A DNA stretch of 55,098 nt from Sagittula salina (lineage in GTDB: Bacteria > Pseudomonadota > Alphaproteobacteria > Rhodobacterales > Rhodobacteraceae): positions 1-55,098 of the forward strand of contig NZ_JAGISH010000020.1 in assembly GCF_017813235.1 (NCBI RefSeq), in the 5' to 3' direction. Below, piece by piece: positions 32,951-42,341 of this stretch (within the stretch, counting starts at the first letter, position 1; each line of letters begins with the position of its first letter). Both the position numbers and the translations under genes were made by a program. Below the pieces are notes generated by a model that ran no database searches, was not told the DNA's origin, and saw nothing but the letters and a program-made list of their open reading frames with translations.

Positions 32951-34453
32951 TCACTTCGCGGCCGGCAGTTTCGACACGAGGCTCATGCCGATATCCATGC
33001 CTTCCATCTGAAAATGCGGCTTGAGGAAGAACTTGCCGGTGTAATATCCGGGGTTCAGTTCGTCCTCGACCACCTCGACCTTTGCCCCTGCCAGCGGACG
33101 CTTCGCCTTTTCCAATTCCGTCGCGGTGTCAGGGTTACCCGTCACGTATTTGTTGATCCAGGTCTGCAGTTCGGTCTCCAATTGAGCCCGCGTCGGGCTC
33201 GTACCAATCTTGTCGCGCACCATCACCTTCAGGTAATGGGAGAAACGCGACACGGCGAAGATGTAGGGGATGCGCGAGGACATGTTGTCCGAGGCCGTAG
33301 CCAGGTCATCCACGTATTTCTTGGGCTTGTAGAGAGACTGCGCCCCGATGAAGGCGGCCTTGTCGGTATTCTGCCGGTGGATCAGGCCGATCAGGCCCGC
33401 CTTCGACAGTTCGCCTTCGCGGCGGTCGGTGATCGACACCTCCGTCGGGCACTTCATCTGCTTGTCACCGTCGCCGGTGTCAAAGACATGGGTCGGCAGG
33501 TTGGTCACCTCGCCACCCGACGTCACGCCACGGATGCGCACCGTCCAGCCGTGCTCCTTGAACGCGCGGTTGATGTTCGTGGCCATGGCATGCGCCGCGT
33601 TCATCCACGAATACATCTGACCGCCATGGCCGTCGGTCTCCTCGCGGAAATCGAACTCTTCCACCACGGAGGTGGAGCCCGGCCCGTAGGGTTCCCGCGC
33701 CAGCGCGCGCGGCAGGGTCAGCGCGATGAAGCGCGAGACCTCGGAATCCCGCAGGCTGTTCCACTGCGCGTATTCCGCATTTTCGAACATCTCCGACAGG
33801 TCCGGCGGCACGGCGATTTCGTTCCAGTTGTCCATGCCCAGCAGGTTGGGCGACGCACCGGAAATGAAGGGCGCCAGCGACGCCTCCGCAATGCGGCCCA
33901 TGAAACGCAGGATGTTCACGTCCGATGAAGAATGGTCGAAGTGATAGTCCCCCACGAGGCAGCCAAAGGGCTTGCCGCCCAGCGTGCCCAGCTGCTGTTC
34001 GTAGACCATCTGGAAGATCGGCGACTGTTCCCACTTGTTCTTGGGATAGCGCCGGGTCATCGCCGCCAGTTCGCTCTTGGAGATGTTGAGTACCTTCACC
34101 TGCAGCGAGGCGTCGGTTTCGGCGTTGTTCAGCGTGTAGGCCAGACCGCGCCACTGGCTTTCGAACTGCTGGAATTCCTCCTGGTGGAGGATCGCGTTCA
34201 TCTGGTCCGACAGCTTCTTGTCGAGCTTGGCCAGCATCGCGTCCAGCGTGTCGATCACGTCATCTTCGATGACGGTCTGATCGTCCAGCGCCTCGCGCAC
34301 CAGCGTCACCAGCGCGTTGTCGACCTCCCGCTCCGCCACGTCGGTGCGCGGTTTGATGGTCTGCTTCAGGATGTCGGAGAATTCCGACAGTTCGTTGACA
34401 GACTCGGCGACCGCGCCGGCGCCCTGCTGTTCGAGTTGTGCATCGTTAGCCAT
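32951..34453 (-). CDS. tssC: T6SS contractile sheath large subunit TssC
   Basis: TssC forms the contractile sheath with TssB around the Hcp tube. The 500-residue length is typical. Family stretches visible: FQQFESQWRGLAYTLNNAETD, QMVYEQQLGTLGGKPFG, LGDYHF-like VGDYHFDHSS, and the C-terminal SRFSHYLKVMVRDKIG with NPGYYTGKFFLKPHFQMEG. The last part contains the sheath-handshake strands. It starts at ATG 34453, 23 bases after tssB, the usual order and spacing for this pair. Nothing odd is seen. Confidence 0.97.
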   Translation of the reverse strand: MANDAQLEQQGAGAVAESVNELSEFSDILKQTIKPRTDVAEREVDNALVTLVREALDDQTVIEDDVIDTLDAMLAKLDKKLSDQMNAILHQEEFQQFESQWRGLAYTLNNAETDASLQVKVLNISKSELAAMTRRYPKNKWEQSPIFQMVYEQQLGTLGGKPFGCLVGDYHFDHSSSDVNILRFMGRIAEASLAPFISGASPNLLGMDNWNEIAVPPDLSEMFENAEYAQWNSLRDSEVSRFIALTLPRALAREPYGPGSTSVVEEFDFREETDGHGGQMYSWMNAAHAMATNINRAFKEHGWTVRIRGVTSGGEVTNLPTHVFDTGDGDKQMKCPTEVSITDRREGELSKAGLIGLIHRQNTDKAAFIGAQSLYKPKKYVDDLATASDNMSSRIPYIFAVSRFSHYLKVMVRDKIGTSPTRAQLETELQTWINKYVTGNPDTATELEKAKRPLAGAKVEVVEDELNPGYYTGKFFLKPHFQMEGMDIGMSLVSKLPAAK

Positions 34454-34476
34454 GATTTTGTCCCCGTGCGCCGCGC

Positions 34477-34986
34477 TTAATCATCGTTCTTGTCGGATCC
34501 GGCCTGCTGGCCCAGTGCGGCCAGCAGTTCGGGGTCGGACAGGAGCTTCTTGATGTGCTCCTGCGCCTTCGGCTTGGACGCCATGTAGCGCTGCAGCGAA
34601 GCCAGCTGTTCGCGCGCCTCCAGCAGCTTCTTCATTGCCGGAACCTGCCGGGCGATGGCCGCCGGCTCCAGGTCGTCCATGGAGTGGAACTTCAGATCCA
34701 CGCCCATCTTGCCCCCGTCGGGGTCAAGCGTATTGTCCACCATGAATGACATGCCGGGCTCGATCGACGCCATGTAATCGTCAAGCGTGTCCTTGGTGAC
34801 GCCGGTGAAGGTGCGTTCGGTGACGTCCTCCTTTTCGACACCCGGGTTGTTGCCGGAGAGATCGGACATCATGCCCATGACAAAGGGCAGTTCGACCATC
34901 TTCTCGCTGTCGTAGGGATCCTGATACTGGATCGAAACCCGGGGCGGGCGATTGCGTTTGATATAACCGGAACCTGAATCGGACAT
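34477..34986 (-). CDS. tssB: T6SS contractile sheath small subunit TssB
   Basis: TssB is the small sheath protein whose helix is recognised together with TssC by ClpV after contraction. The 169-residue product has the family pattern NRPPRVSIQYQDPYDSEKMVELPFV followed by MGMMSDLSGN, DLKFHSMDDLEPAAIARQVP and a helical C-terminal part with LLEAREQLASLQRYM. It starts at ATG 34986 and comes 133 bases after tssA; that gap is relatively AT-rich (ATAATCTAG near 35067) and could hold a promoter for the sheath genes, but I see no clear boxes. Confidence 0.97.
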   Translation of the reverse strand: MSDSGSGYIKRNRPPRVSIQYQDPYDSEKMVELPFVMGMMSDLSGNNPGVEKEDVTERTFTGVTKDTLDDYMASIEPGMSFMVDNTLDPDGGKMGVDLKFHSMDDLEPAAIARQVPAMKKLLEAREQLASLQRYMASKPKAQEHIKKLLSDPELLAALGQQAGSDKNDD

Positions 34987-35119
34987 TTGAAAATACTCCC
35001 TGAGCTCATTGTGCCGCGCAGCAAATTTCTGAGGAAAATAAAGCCGCCCGGATGACGTAAAGTCAATAATCTAGGTGTACCGAGAAACCCTACTTGAACA
35101 ACCGGACGGGTATCCCTAC

Positions 35120-36460
35120 CTAGTCCTCTTCCTTCGGGATGAGTTCTTCGATGATAGACTGAAAATCCCTGTCAAGATAGCTCCTTGCACGGGCAAGCAG
35201 CGTCGGAATCGGGGAAGACCGTTCGACTTTTCTGAAATATTCCTCCACCGAACGGATGGCGACGGCCGCCTCGCCGGGTCCGGTAATCCTGACCTCGGGA
35301 CCGGGGTCAGGATCGGGCAGCGCCTCCTCGGGTTCGTCTCCGACGTCCTCCGTCAGTGCCCTGAGCCGGGCGATTCCCAAAAGAAACCCTGTCGCAGGGC
35401 TGAATTTGACCTGCGCTTCCTCCACGTGTTCGGGCAGCAGGGTTTCCAGCGCCTCCAGCAGCGGCTTGCCGATCAGGCTGCGCGCCTGTGTCACCATGAG
35501 CAGCGTCGCGGAGGACGGCTCGTAACGTCGGTAGTAGCTTTCACAGCCCTCCAGCAGGCGGCGCGCGTGCAGATGGCTGACGACCTCCGTGCCGCCGCCC
35601 GCCTTTGCCGCCAGGGCGGCGGCAGACGGACCCGCGCCGCCGCCCTCCGCGGCCTCCTCGCCCTCGTCCTCCCCGACCGCCTCCTCCGCCACGCTTGCCG
35701 CCGACATCAGGTCCGACCGGGCGTCCGTGATCGCGGCAATCATCTCCTCCACCACCGGGCCAAAGCGAGAGAAATCCGGCGAGAACTTCGCCACCGCGCT
35801 TTTCTCGCAGGCCGCCTTGATCCGTCCCTGCGCCTCGCGCAACGCCAGCAACTGGTCCAGCATCTTCTCGACCGGCTTGGCGTTTGAGGCAGAGGCTAGC
35901 GCGTCCAGGATCTGCGCCTGTTGCAGATCGTCTTCCGATTGCAGCGGCGACAGTTCTCCCCGCGCCACCTTCAGCTTGCGCAGGCTGGCGTCCCCGGTCG
36001 GCGTCAGCGGCGTGAAGTACAGCGGTTGGATCACCGTGTTGATGTCATTGAGATCGTTGATCGTGCCGCGCCGGTCGCCGCTGTCGGTGGGGTGCACCTC
36101 CGCATCGAAACTCTCCAGCAAACCCGCGATCCACTGGATGCACTCGACAAACTTCGGCATGCTGCCGGACAGCAGCGCCCATTGTGCCCGCAGCACCACC
36201 AGCCGCAGGTCTCGCGACCGCTCCAGCAACGGATCGAGCAGACCGCATTCCTCGCGGAAATTCACCGTCTTGGCGTCAAAGAACTGGTCGGGCGTCATCG
36301 ACCCGTCCGGCTTTTCCACGCCGGGGCGGAAAAACCATTCCGGCAGCTCGCCCATGCGGTCGAAATAGGCTTCGTCATAGGCCGGATCGCCCGCCGGTTC
36401 GAGATCGGGGCCGCAGGGCTCCTCCTCCGAAACCGGCGTCAGCAGCTTTTCAAGATCCAT
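35120..36460 (-). CDS. tssA: T6SS cap/assembly protein TssA (ImpA family)
   Basis: TssA primes tail assembly and can cap the distal end of the growing sheath. The N-terminal ImpA domain is clear: LEKLLTPVSEEEPCGPDL, the DWREV-like NFREECGLLDPLLERSRDLRL and LRAQWALLSG (residues 1-130). The C-terminal half has an acidic Ala-rich linker (about 245-280) and ends in a helical part with SPIPTLLARARSYLDRDFQSIIEELIP. The start is ATG 36460, 7 bases after GGAG; the TTG at 36463 is less likely. The 446-residue size is in the family range. Confidence 0.93.
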   Translation of the reverse strand: MDLEKLLTPVSEEEPCGPDLEPAGDPAYDEAYFDRMGELPEWFFRPGVEKPDGSMTPDQFFDAKTVNFREECGLLDPLLERSRDLRLVVLRAQWALLSGSMPKFVECIQWIAGLLESFDAEVHPTDSGDRRGTINDLNDINTVIQPLYFTPLTPTGDASLRKLKVARGELSPLQSEDDLQQAQILDALASASNAKPVEKMLDQLLALREAQGRIKAACEKSAVAKFSPDFSRFGPVVEEMIAAITDARSDLMSAASVAEEAVGEDEGEEAAEGGGAGPSAAALAAKAGGGTEVVSHLHARRLLEGCESYYRRYEPSSATLLMVTQARSLIGKPLLEALETLLPEHVEEAQVKFSPATGFLLGIARLRALTEDVGDEPEEALPDPDPGPEVRITGPGEAAVAIRSVEEYFRKVERSSPIPTLLARARSYLDRDFQSIIEELIPKEED

Positions 36461-36515
36461 CAATGTGCTCCGTCAAAAAGAACGCCCCGGGCAATGCCGG
36501 GGCGCGTCGTCGAAA

Positions 36516-38234
36516 TCAGCTCTTGTTTGCCTCCGCATAAGCGCGGGCGAAGGCCTGCAGGAAAGCATCGAGAATACCATGCTCCCCTGCCTGCGCCTTC
36601 TGGTCCCAGCGCTCCACATAGGTCGGCCACTGCTTGCCCGACCGCTTGCCCAGAAGGTTCGACCCGGTGCTTTCGCAGGCGGCCTCGATCTCTTCGGGAG
36701 ACAGGCCGCGAAAGACCTCCGCCAGCGCGGGTTGCAGCGCCCGGAACACTGCCTCCTGATGCTGGCGAATGTCGCCGAGCGCGTCCTTGAACGCCTCCGA
36801 TCCGGTCATGAAGCCATCGCGCGGGCTGACGAACATCAGCTCAAGCGCCTGCTGGCTGTCGGGCATGAACTTCATCGGGTTGTTGGCGTTGGCCGACAGC
36901 ATGGTGCGCACGCCGCCACGGGTGAAATTCTTCACATCGGCGCGGGCCTTCAGCATATGCATGGATTCTTCGGTGGCAACGCGCACGCAACGGCCCAGCA
37001 TGTGCATCAGCTGCACCGCCTGCTCCGGCTTCACCGATTTCGGGTCGAGCCCGGCACCCTCGCAAAAGGCGCGCAGGGCCGGACCCACGTCACCGCCGCG
37101 CGGCCCATCCGCCGGGGCACCCACCGGAGCCTGCGGCGCCGCCTCGGGCTGATACTGTGGCAGCTGTGGCGGCTGGGGCGGGGCGGGCGGCGGCCCCGGC
37201 GGAACCGGGCGCGGCATCGGAATCGCATTGGGCTGCGGCGCGGGGGGCGGGGCCACCCGACCCTCGGGGTTCTCCGGCGCGCCGAAAGCGGGCGCGAAAC
37301 CCTGCGGATCAGGCCCCGAACCGCCCGTCCCCGGCATCGCGCCCGGATCGTGCCCCATGCCGGGGACGACTCCGGTGCCCACGCCTGAACCCGCCCCGGC
37401 AGGCGGCCCAGACGATGGCGCAGGCACCGCTTCGGGCGCGACAGGGTCGGGTGCGTAGGACACCGGGGCCTCGGCTTCGTCCTGCCCCAGCGTCGGGGTA
37501 TAGGGCACCTCCGCCGACGGCGGCGCGGACGGGCGCGGCTGCGGCGCGGGGCGCGACGCCTCCGGCAAGGGCGTGGCGGGCGGCGTCTCATCCGGCTCCT
37601 GCCCCAGCGTAGGCACGTAGGCAACAAAAGGTTCTTCGCTCGGCCCCGGCACCTGCTGCTGCGGTTGCGGCGGCAGGGGCTGGCCCCAACCGGTGGGCGT
37701 CTGGATACCGCCTGTCCCACTCCCTGCGCCAGCCATCGGCAATTGCAGCGAGGTCTCCGTCTTCATGCCGCCAGCGGGGCGCTGCACCTGCACGAAACCG
37801 TCGTTCAGCGCGTCCAGCCCGGCGCCCCCGCGCCCACCGGACACCGGCTGCATCCCCGTCGGATCAAAGGCCCCCCAGGGGTCATCCTGGGCCACCGGCG
37901 GCTGCGACGCAGCCCCGACGCGCTGCAGCGTGACACCGACAATGTAATGCCCGACGATCAGCCGCTCGCCGCCCTTCAGATGCAGCCGCCCCTCAAGCCG
38001 GTGGCGCTGGCCATCGACAAAGGTGCCATTCATCGAAACGTCGGTCAGATAATATTCACCGTCTTCAAAGGTGATGTCGAAGTGATGCCCCGAGATCATC
38101 TTGGACGGATCGGGCAGCGACCAGTCCATCGACGCCCGGCGACCGACGCTTGCGCTACGGCCGTCCAGCTGCAGCGAAGTGGGACCGCCATTTTCCAGCT
38201 GATCGAAGTTCTCGATTCGCAATAGAAGTGTCAT
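36516..38234 (-). CDS. fha: T6SS forkhead-associated protein Fha (TagH)
   Basis: This 572-residue protein has an N-terminal FHA domain (about 20-95) with the phosphothreonine-binding pattern intact: SVGRRASMDW, the SGHHFDI loop and DVSMNGTFVDG. A long Pro/Ala/Gln-rich linker (about 110-385) includes repeated Y-x-PTLGQ units. The C-terminal domain (about 390-572) is that of T6SS FHA proteins. FHA proteins bind phosphorylated TssL or other targets after PpkA acts and trigger assembly. Candidate ligands with the (D/E)-x-(K/R)-T-V motif are in TssL, PpkA and TssG of this window. ATG 38234 is chosen; an upstream in-frame TTG adds three residues. Confidence 0.93.
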   Translation of the reverse strand: MTLLLRIENFDQLENGGPTSLQLDGRSASVGRRASMDWSLPDPSKMISGHHFDITFEDGEYYLTDVSMNGTFVDGQRHRLEGRLHLKGGERLIVGHYIVGVTLQRVGAASQPPVAQDDPWGAFDPTGMQPVSGGRGGAGLDALNDGFVQVQRPAGGMKTETSLQLPMAGAGSGTGGIQTPTGWGQPLPPQPQQQVPGPSEEPFVAYVPTLGQEPDETPPATPLPEASRPAPQPRPSAPPSAEVPYTPTLGQDEAEAPVSYAPDPVAPEAVPAPSSGPPAGAGSGVGTGVVPGMGHDPGAMPGTGGSGPDPQGFAPAFGAPENPEGRVAPPPAPQPNAIPMPRPVPPGPPPAPPQPPQLPQYQPEAAPQAPVGAPADGPRGGDVGPALRAFCEGAGLDPKSVKPEQAVQLMHMLGRCVRVATEESMHMLKARADVKNFTRGGVRTMLSANANNPMKFMPDSQQALELMFVSPRDGFMTGSEAFKDALGDIRQHQEAVFRALQPALAEVFRGLSPEEIEAACESTGSNLLGKRSGKQWPTYVERWDQKAQAGEHGILDAFLQAFARAYAEANKS

Positions 38235-38289
38235 CGCGCTCAATAAACCAGTCTTGCCTGCCCCGAACCAGCGGGGTTTCGGTAAAATT

Positions 38290-38883
38290 TCAGAAAGGGC
38301 GGAACAGCGCGGCGGCCTGGTCGATGAACCGCGCCAGCCGCACCGGCCGCTGGCTCAGCTCGGCGCGGGCGAGGCTGGAGAGCACCGCCGAGTTGATCGC
38401 CCGCGGTGCCCGGTGTACCGGCACGGCGGCGCTGTCGTTGGGTGCGATCGGCCCGCCGGACCAGCCCACCGCCAACCCGAGGAACACCGCCGGCGTGCGC
38501 ACCGGCGCATAGAGTGCGCGGTTCATCACCCGATAGCGGTTCTCGTTGTCGGAGTAGCTGCACCAGTTCGCCACCATCTCCATCAGTTCCCGGTCAGAGG
38601 CCGTCATGTCATCCGATGCCACCCGCAGGCATTCGTAGGCCCACCAGATCGCCATGGCCGGGACGGCGGCAAAGGCGGTGAAGGTCACGGCCTCCTCCGG
38701 CGTGGTCGATCCTGCCAGCCGGTCGAGATATTCGATGTTGTCCTCGTCGTCGCGGGGGCGATGCTGGGTCATCTGCTTGACCTGCGGCATCTCCGAGTAC
38801 AATTCGAAGGGTGTTTCGTAGCGCAGCGCCGACATCGGCGGCTGCGTCTTGTCCTCGGTGATATCCTGCACGTCGTTTGCCAT
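38290..38883 (-). CDS. T6SS-associated hypothetical protein, first gene of the sheath operon
   Basis: The start at ATG 38883 is supported by AAGGGGAAAAG upstream; longer in-frame starts are not. The 197-residue product has an Asp/Glu-rich N-terminus with EDKTQPP (Thr11), a faint likeness to the Thr motif of TssL, then ALRYETPFELYSEMPQVKQM and a middle part, FAAVPAMAIWWAYECLRV, rich in small residues. A family of short T6SS-linked proteins (DUF6931) comes to mind, but I am not sure. No signal peptide; probably cytoplasmic. Its place, 55 bases ahead of fha and divergent from vgrG, suggests a role in assembly or signalling. Confidence 0.65.
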   Translation of the reverse strand: MANDVQDITEDKTQPPMSALRYETPFELYSEMPQVKQMTQHRPRDDEDNIEYLDRLAGSTTPEEAVTFTAFAAVPAMAIWWAYECLRVASDDMTASDRELMEMVANWCSYSDNENRYRVMNRALYAPVRTPAVFLGLAVGWSGGPIAPNDSAAVPVHRAPRAINSAVLSSLARAELSQRPVRLARFIDQAAALFRPF

Positions 38884-39489
38884 GATTCGACTTTTCCCCT
38901 TGGGCGACGTGCGGTCAAGTGGGGAGATGCGCCATTGCTGCCGCAGGGGCAACCCGCATCGTGCAGGACACATGACACGCGTAATGCGATTTATGGTAAG
39001 ACTCGGCGGCCATGCCGCCTCGGCCGCCATAAAACGACCGAAAACGCCCGCGAATTCCCCGACCGTTTTCTGCCGGATTCCTTCATCAGGCGTCAGGGTC
39101 CATCGGCAATTGCAAAAGGACGTACCCCCGTGCCGTGGCGAAGGCAGCTATTCCGCCTGCCCGGTCGGACGGCTCCCCGACACGCCGGGAGAGGCAATCC
39201 GCCCCTTCGTTTCTCCGTGTCTCAAATACTCCGGGGGGAGGCCCGCAGGGCCGGGGGGCGGTGCCCCCTGCCCCATCGCGCGGGATCGTCTGCGCCTCGG
39301 CCCGCGCGCGGCGACGCCGCCCGCAGGGGGAAAGGCACGGAAATAATGACTTCCTATGCGGCGGCGCCTGGTCCTATGCTGCCCCATATCGACGCTATTT
39401 TGCATCGGGTCGTCTGAACGCTGCGGGTTTGACGTTGCGTTAAGGGCGGACTGCGGTAGTTTCACTTTGGATTTGATCAGGTTCGAACG
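38884..39489. other. Divergent intergenic region with paired hairpins (39240-39268)
   Basis: These 606 bases separate the sheath operon (minus) from vgrG (plus) and should contain both promoters. No open frame here has the look of a real gene. CAAATACTCCGGGGGG at 39224-39239 is followed by two hairpins, GGCCC-GCA-GGGCC (39240-39252) and GGGGGC-GGT-GCCCCC (39254-39268), like the pair at 13636-13669. A possible weak plus-strand promoter start is TTGACG near 39429, but no good -10 box follows. Confidence 0.5.
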
Positions 39490-41742
39490 ATGGCTTTGAA
39501 ACAAGATCTCCGCATGGGGAAGTTGTCGACCGTGCTGGGCAAGGATGTCCTTGTCCTGCAGCGGTTCGAAGGCACCGACCGCATGAACGGGCTGTTCGAC
39601 TACCGGGTGTCCTGCCTTGCGGCGCAGGACTCGGATGTCGATTTCGATCAGCTGATGGGCACGCACGCCACGGTTACGCTGAAGGGGCAGGACGGCTCCG
39701 ACCGGCATTTCGACGGGCTGGTGACCGAGGGTCGCTGGCTGGGATCAGGCGACAACGGGCAGCGTTTCGAACTGCGGCTTCAACCTTGGTTCTGGCTGGC
39801 AACTATGCGGCGCAACCAGCGGATTTTTCACGAAAAAAACGTGATCGACATCCTCAACGAGGTGTTGGCCGCCTACGCCGCGGCGGGTACGCTGCAGGTC
39901 GACACCAGCGGCCAATACCCGACGCTGGAATATACCGTTCAGTACAATGAGAGCGATTTCAACTTCTGCTGCCGGATGATGGAGCGGCACGGGATCAGCT
40001 ATCACTTCGCCTTCAGCGAGGGCGGCCACGACATGGTGCTGACCGATGGTGTCGAGGCGCATGAGAACGTCGGCAGTTTCCCGGTGAAGCCCTACGTCGG
40101 CCATCATCAGGAGGACACGGAACACCTGTGGGAATGGCGGCCGGGCCGGCGCATGGCGACGGGCGCGATCCGCATGACGGATTACAACTTCAAGACGCCC
40201 ACCGTGGTCATGGAGAAGGATCAGACCGGCACCGCCAGCTACGAACACGGCCAGGTCGAGAGCTTTGACTGGCCGGGCGACTACCTCGACCCCGGACGCG
40301 GGATCGAAATGGTTCAGCTTGGGCTGAAGCGCGAGGGCGGCCGCGACAAGCGGTATCAGGGGATGGGCGACATCTCCAACCTCGTGTCCGGCAAGAAGAT
40401 GACCGTCTCGGGCGACAGCGACCCGGTGCCGGGCAAAGGCGCAGAATACCTCTGCCTTGTGTCGCAGCACAGCTATACATCGGACAACTACGGGTCGGGC
40501 GGGTCCTCGGGGGACGATTTCGCCTATACCGGGCGCTATACGTTCCTGCCCGTCGAGGCGCCCATGATCCCGGAGAAGAAAACCCCCCGGGCCGACGTGC
40601 GCGGACCGATGACGGCGAAGGTCGTGGGGGCCGACCGCGAGGAGATCGACTGCGACGAATACGGCCGCATCCTCGTGCAGTTCCACTGGGACCTTTCCGA
40701 CGCGCGTTCCATGCGGTGCCGCGTGGCACAGAACTGGAGCGGCGGCACATGGGGCGGCATGATCATCCCGCGCATCGGCATGGAAGTGCTGGTTGAATTC
40801 CTCGACGGCGATCCGGACAAACCGCTGGTCACCGGCTGCGTCTACAACGGCAAGAACATGCCAGCCTACCCCCTGCCCGCCAACAAGACCAAGTCCGTGT
40901 TCCGCACCGACAGCCACAAGGCAAAGGGTTTCAACGAATTGGTCTTCGAAGACGAGTCCCCCGATGAACACATCGCCTTCAAGGCGCAGAAGGATATGTC
41001 GCGGCTGGTGCTCAACAACTCCATCAGCCGAGTAAAGAACGACGATATCGAGAACGTTGGCCGCAACAAGCTTTTCGAGGTGCGCAATTCCTTTGCGCTG
41101 GACGCGGGCAAATCCGTCACCATCACCGCGGGACAGGTCGGGCCGGACGTCAGTTCGGCGATGGCGCGAACCAGCGGGTTGCGCGGGATCGCCGGGACGC
41201 ACCCCCTTGCGGTGCATGGTGGTTTCGGGCGGACCGGCCTTTTGAAAGCGGACGAGACCGGCGCGGATGCGAACCACGCCATGCGCAACGCGGGCAAGGA
41301 ATACGGCGACGCGGCACAAGACCTGTCGGAGGCGGGGATGCTTGAACTTCTGGCGGTCAATTATCGGCAGGACGTCACCGGCATGGATTCCCACGAGGTC
41401 GTCGGCAGGGACAAGCTGGCCGCAATCGGCGGTGATATGGTGCACGAGGTCGGTGGCGACGTCGAACTGGTCACCAACCGCAAGGTCGATATCAACGCGA
41501 TGGGTAATTTCATCAGCAATGCCATGTCACACACGATGGTATCCGCGACGAAGTTCACCATCGCGACCCCGGGCGCAAAGCTCGAGCTGGGACCGACGGG
41601 GCTGACGATCTCCGCGATGACGGTGAAGGTTCAGAGCGCCTCGGTGGATTTCAACATGGGCGCGGGTGGCCAGGCGGCGCAATTGAAAGGCACTTCGGCC
41701 TTTGTTGCCGGTGCCAGCGCACTACTGGGGCCGCAAGTATGA
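39490..41742 (+). CDS. vgrG: T6SS spike protein VgrG (TssI)
   Basis: VgrG trimers form the spike at the tip of the Hcp tube. The 750-residue protein has the gp27-like N-terminal part (YTVQYNESDFNFCCRMMERHGISYHF, near 150-180), the gp5-like OB fold (VVGADREEIDCDEYGRILVQFHWD, near 377-400, and MIIPRIGMEVLVEFLDGDPDKPLVTGCVYN) and a C-terminal beta-helix with DUF2345-like repeats ending LLGPQV. No extra enzymatic domain follows, so it is a structural, not an evolved, VgrG. Its stop overlaps the start of the DUF4123 gene (ATGA), so adaptor and spike are co-translated. Confidence 0.96.
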   Translation: MALKQDLRMGKLSTVLGKDVLVLQRFEGTDRMNGLFDYRVSCLAAQDSDVDFDQLMGTHATVTLKGQDGSDRHFDGLVTEGRWLGSGDNGQRFELRLQPWFWLATMRRNQRIFHEKNVIDILNEVLAAYAAAGTLQVDTSGQYPTLEYTVQYNESDFNFCCRMMERHGISYHFAFSEGGHDMVLTDGVEAHENVGSFPVKPYVGHHQEDTEHLWEWRPGRRMATGAIRMTDYNFKTPTVVMEKDQTGTASYEHGQVESFDWPGDYLDPGRGIEMVQLGLKREGGRDKRYQGMGDISNLVSGKKMTVSGDSDPVPGKGAEYLCLVSQHSYTSDNYGSGGSSGDDFAYTGRYTFLPVEAPMIPEKKTPRADVRGPMTAKVVGADREEIDCDEYGRILVQFHWDLSDARSMRCRVAQNWSGGTWGGMIIPRIGMEVLVEFLDGDPDKPLVTGCVYNGKNMPAYPLPANKTKSVFRTDSHKAKGFNELVFEDESPDEHIAFKAQKDMSRLVLNNSISRVKNDDIENVGRNKLFEVRNSFALDAGKSVTITAGQVGPDVSSAMARTSGLRGIAGTHPLAVHGGFGRTGLLKADETGADANHAMRNAGKEYGDAAQDLSEAGMLELLAVNYRQDVTGMDSHEVVGRDKLAAIGGDMVHEVGGDVELVTNRKVDINAMGNFISNAMSHTMVSATKFTIATPGAKLELGPTGLTISAMTVKVQSASVDFNMGAGGQAAQLKGTSAFVAGASALLGPQV

Positions 41743-42326
41743 ACGAGATCGTGACACATGAATCGGATCCGGCCCGGAGCGTAAACGACGCCCTGATGGG
41801 GGCGCTGGCAAAGGCCTGCGCGACGGGTCAGGAATGCTACCTCCTGATCGACGCCAGCAAATCGCATGAAATACAGTACATGATCGAGGGACTTACCGAC
41901 GACGCGCTGTGCCTGTTCGACGGGGAGGTCTTCGAGGAGTTGTCCGCCTACGCCCCCTGGCTGGTGCCCCTGTCGGGGGCGGGCTCCGACGTGTTCAAAT
42001 GGTTCATGAAAAAGGGGTGGGGCAAGGATTGGGGCCTGTTCCTGATTTCGGACGCGGACCCAGTGCGGGTGAAAGCCTCCCTCCGGCGGTCGCTCCGCGT
42101 GAACACCGAAGACGGGCGTGAACTGTTCTTCAAGTTTTACCGCCCGAGCGTGTTCAATCTGTACATGCCGGCGATGGATCCGCTGCAGGTGACGCAAGTC
42201 ATGCAGAATCTCGCGCAGGTCTGGACGGAGGATGAAAAGGACCCTGCCCTGATCCATCGCTACGCCGTTCGCGGGTCGTCCCTTCGGCGCGCGGACCTGA
42301 CGCTGAAACTGGTCGAAGACGTCTGA
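41739..42326 (+). CDS. DUF4123 effector-loading adaptor
   Basis: DUF4123 proteins (Tap/TEC) load a specific effector onto VgrG. The 195-residue product fits well: CYLLIDASKSHEIQYM near residue 34, then CLFDGEVFEELSAYAPWLVPL, the GWGKDWGLFLIS stretch and LRRSLRVNTEDGRELFFKFYRPS. It overlaps vgrG and is followed by PAAR 15 bases later. Usually the matched effector gene is the next one; here none follows, since PAAR is short and the next genes are ialB and repC. The cargo is therefore not evident from the neighbourhood. Confidence 0.9.
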   Translation: MNEIVTHESDPARSVNDALMGALAKACATGQECYLLIDASKSHEIQYMIEGLTDDALCLFDGEVFEELSAYAPWLVPLSGAGSDVFKWFMKKGWGKDWGLFLISDADPVRVKASLRRSLRVNTEDGRELFFKFYRPSVFNLYMPAMDPLQVTQVMQNLAQVWTEDEKDPALIHRYAVRGSSLRRADLTLKLVEDV

Positions 42327-42341
42327 ACGGAGGGCGATAAC

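Noticed and set aside
38884..39489. Plus-strand open frames in the divergent region, considered as a small effector or regulator gene
   Set aside because: No ribosome binding site or domain; they run through the hairpin repeat and look like chance frames.
39745..41445. Minus-strand open frame of 566 codons
   Set aside because: Antisense to vgrG, which is a clear full-length match to its family.
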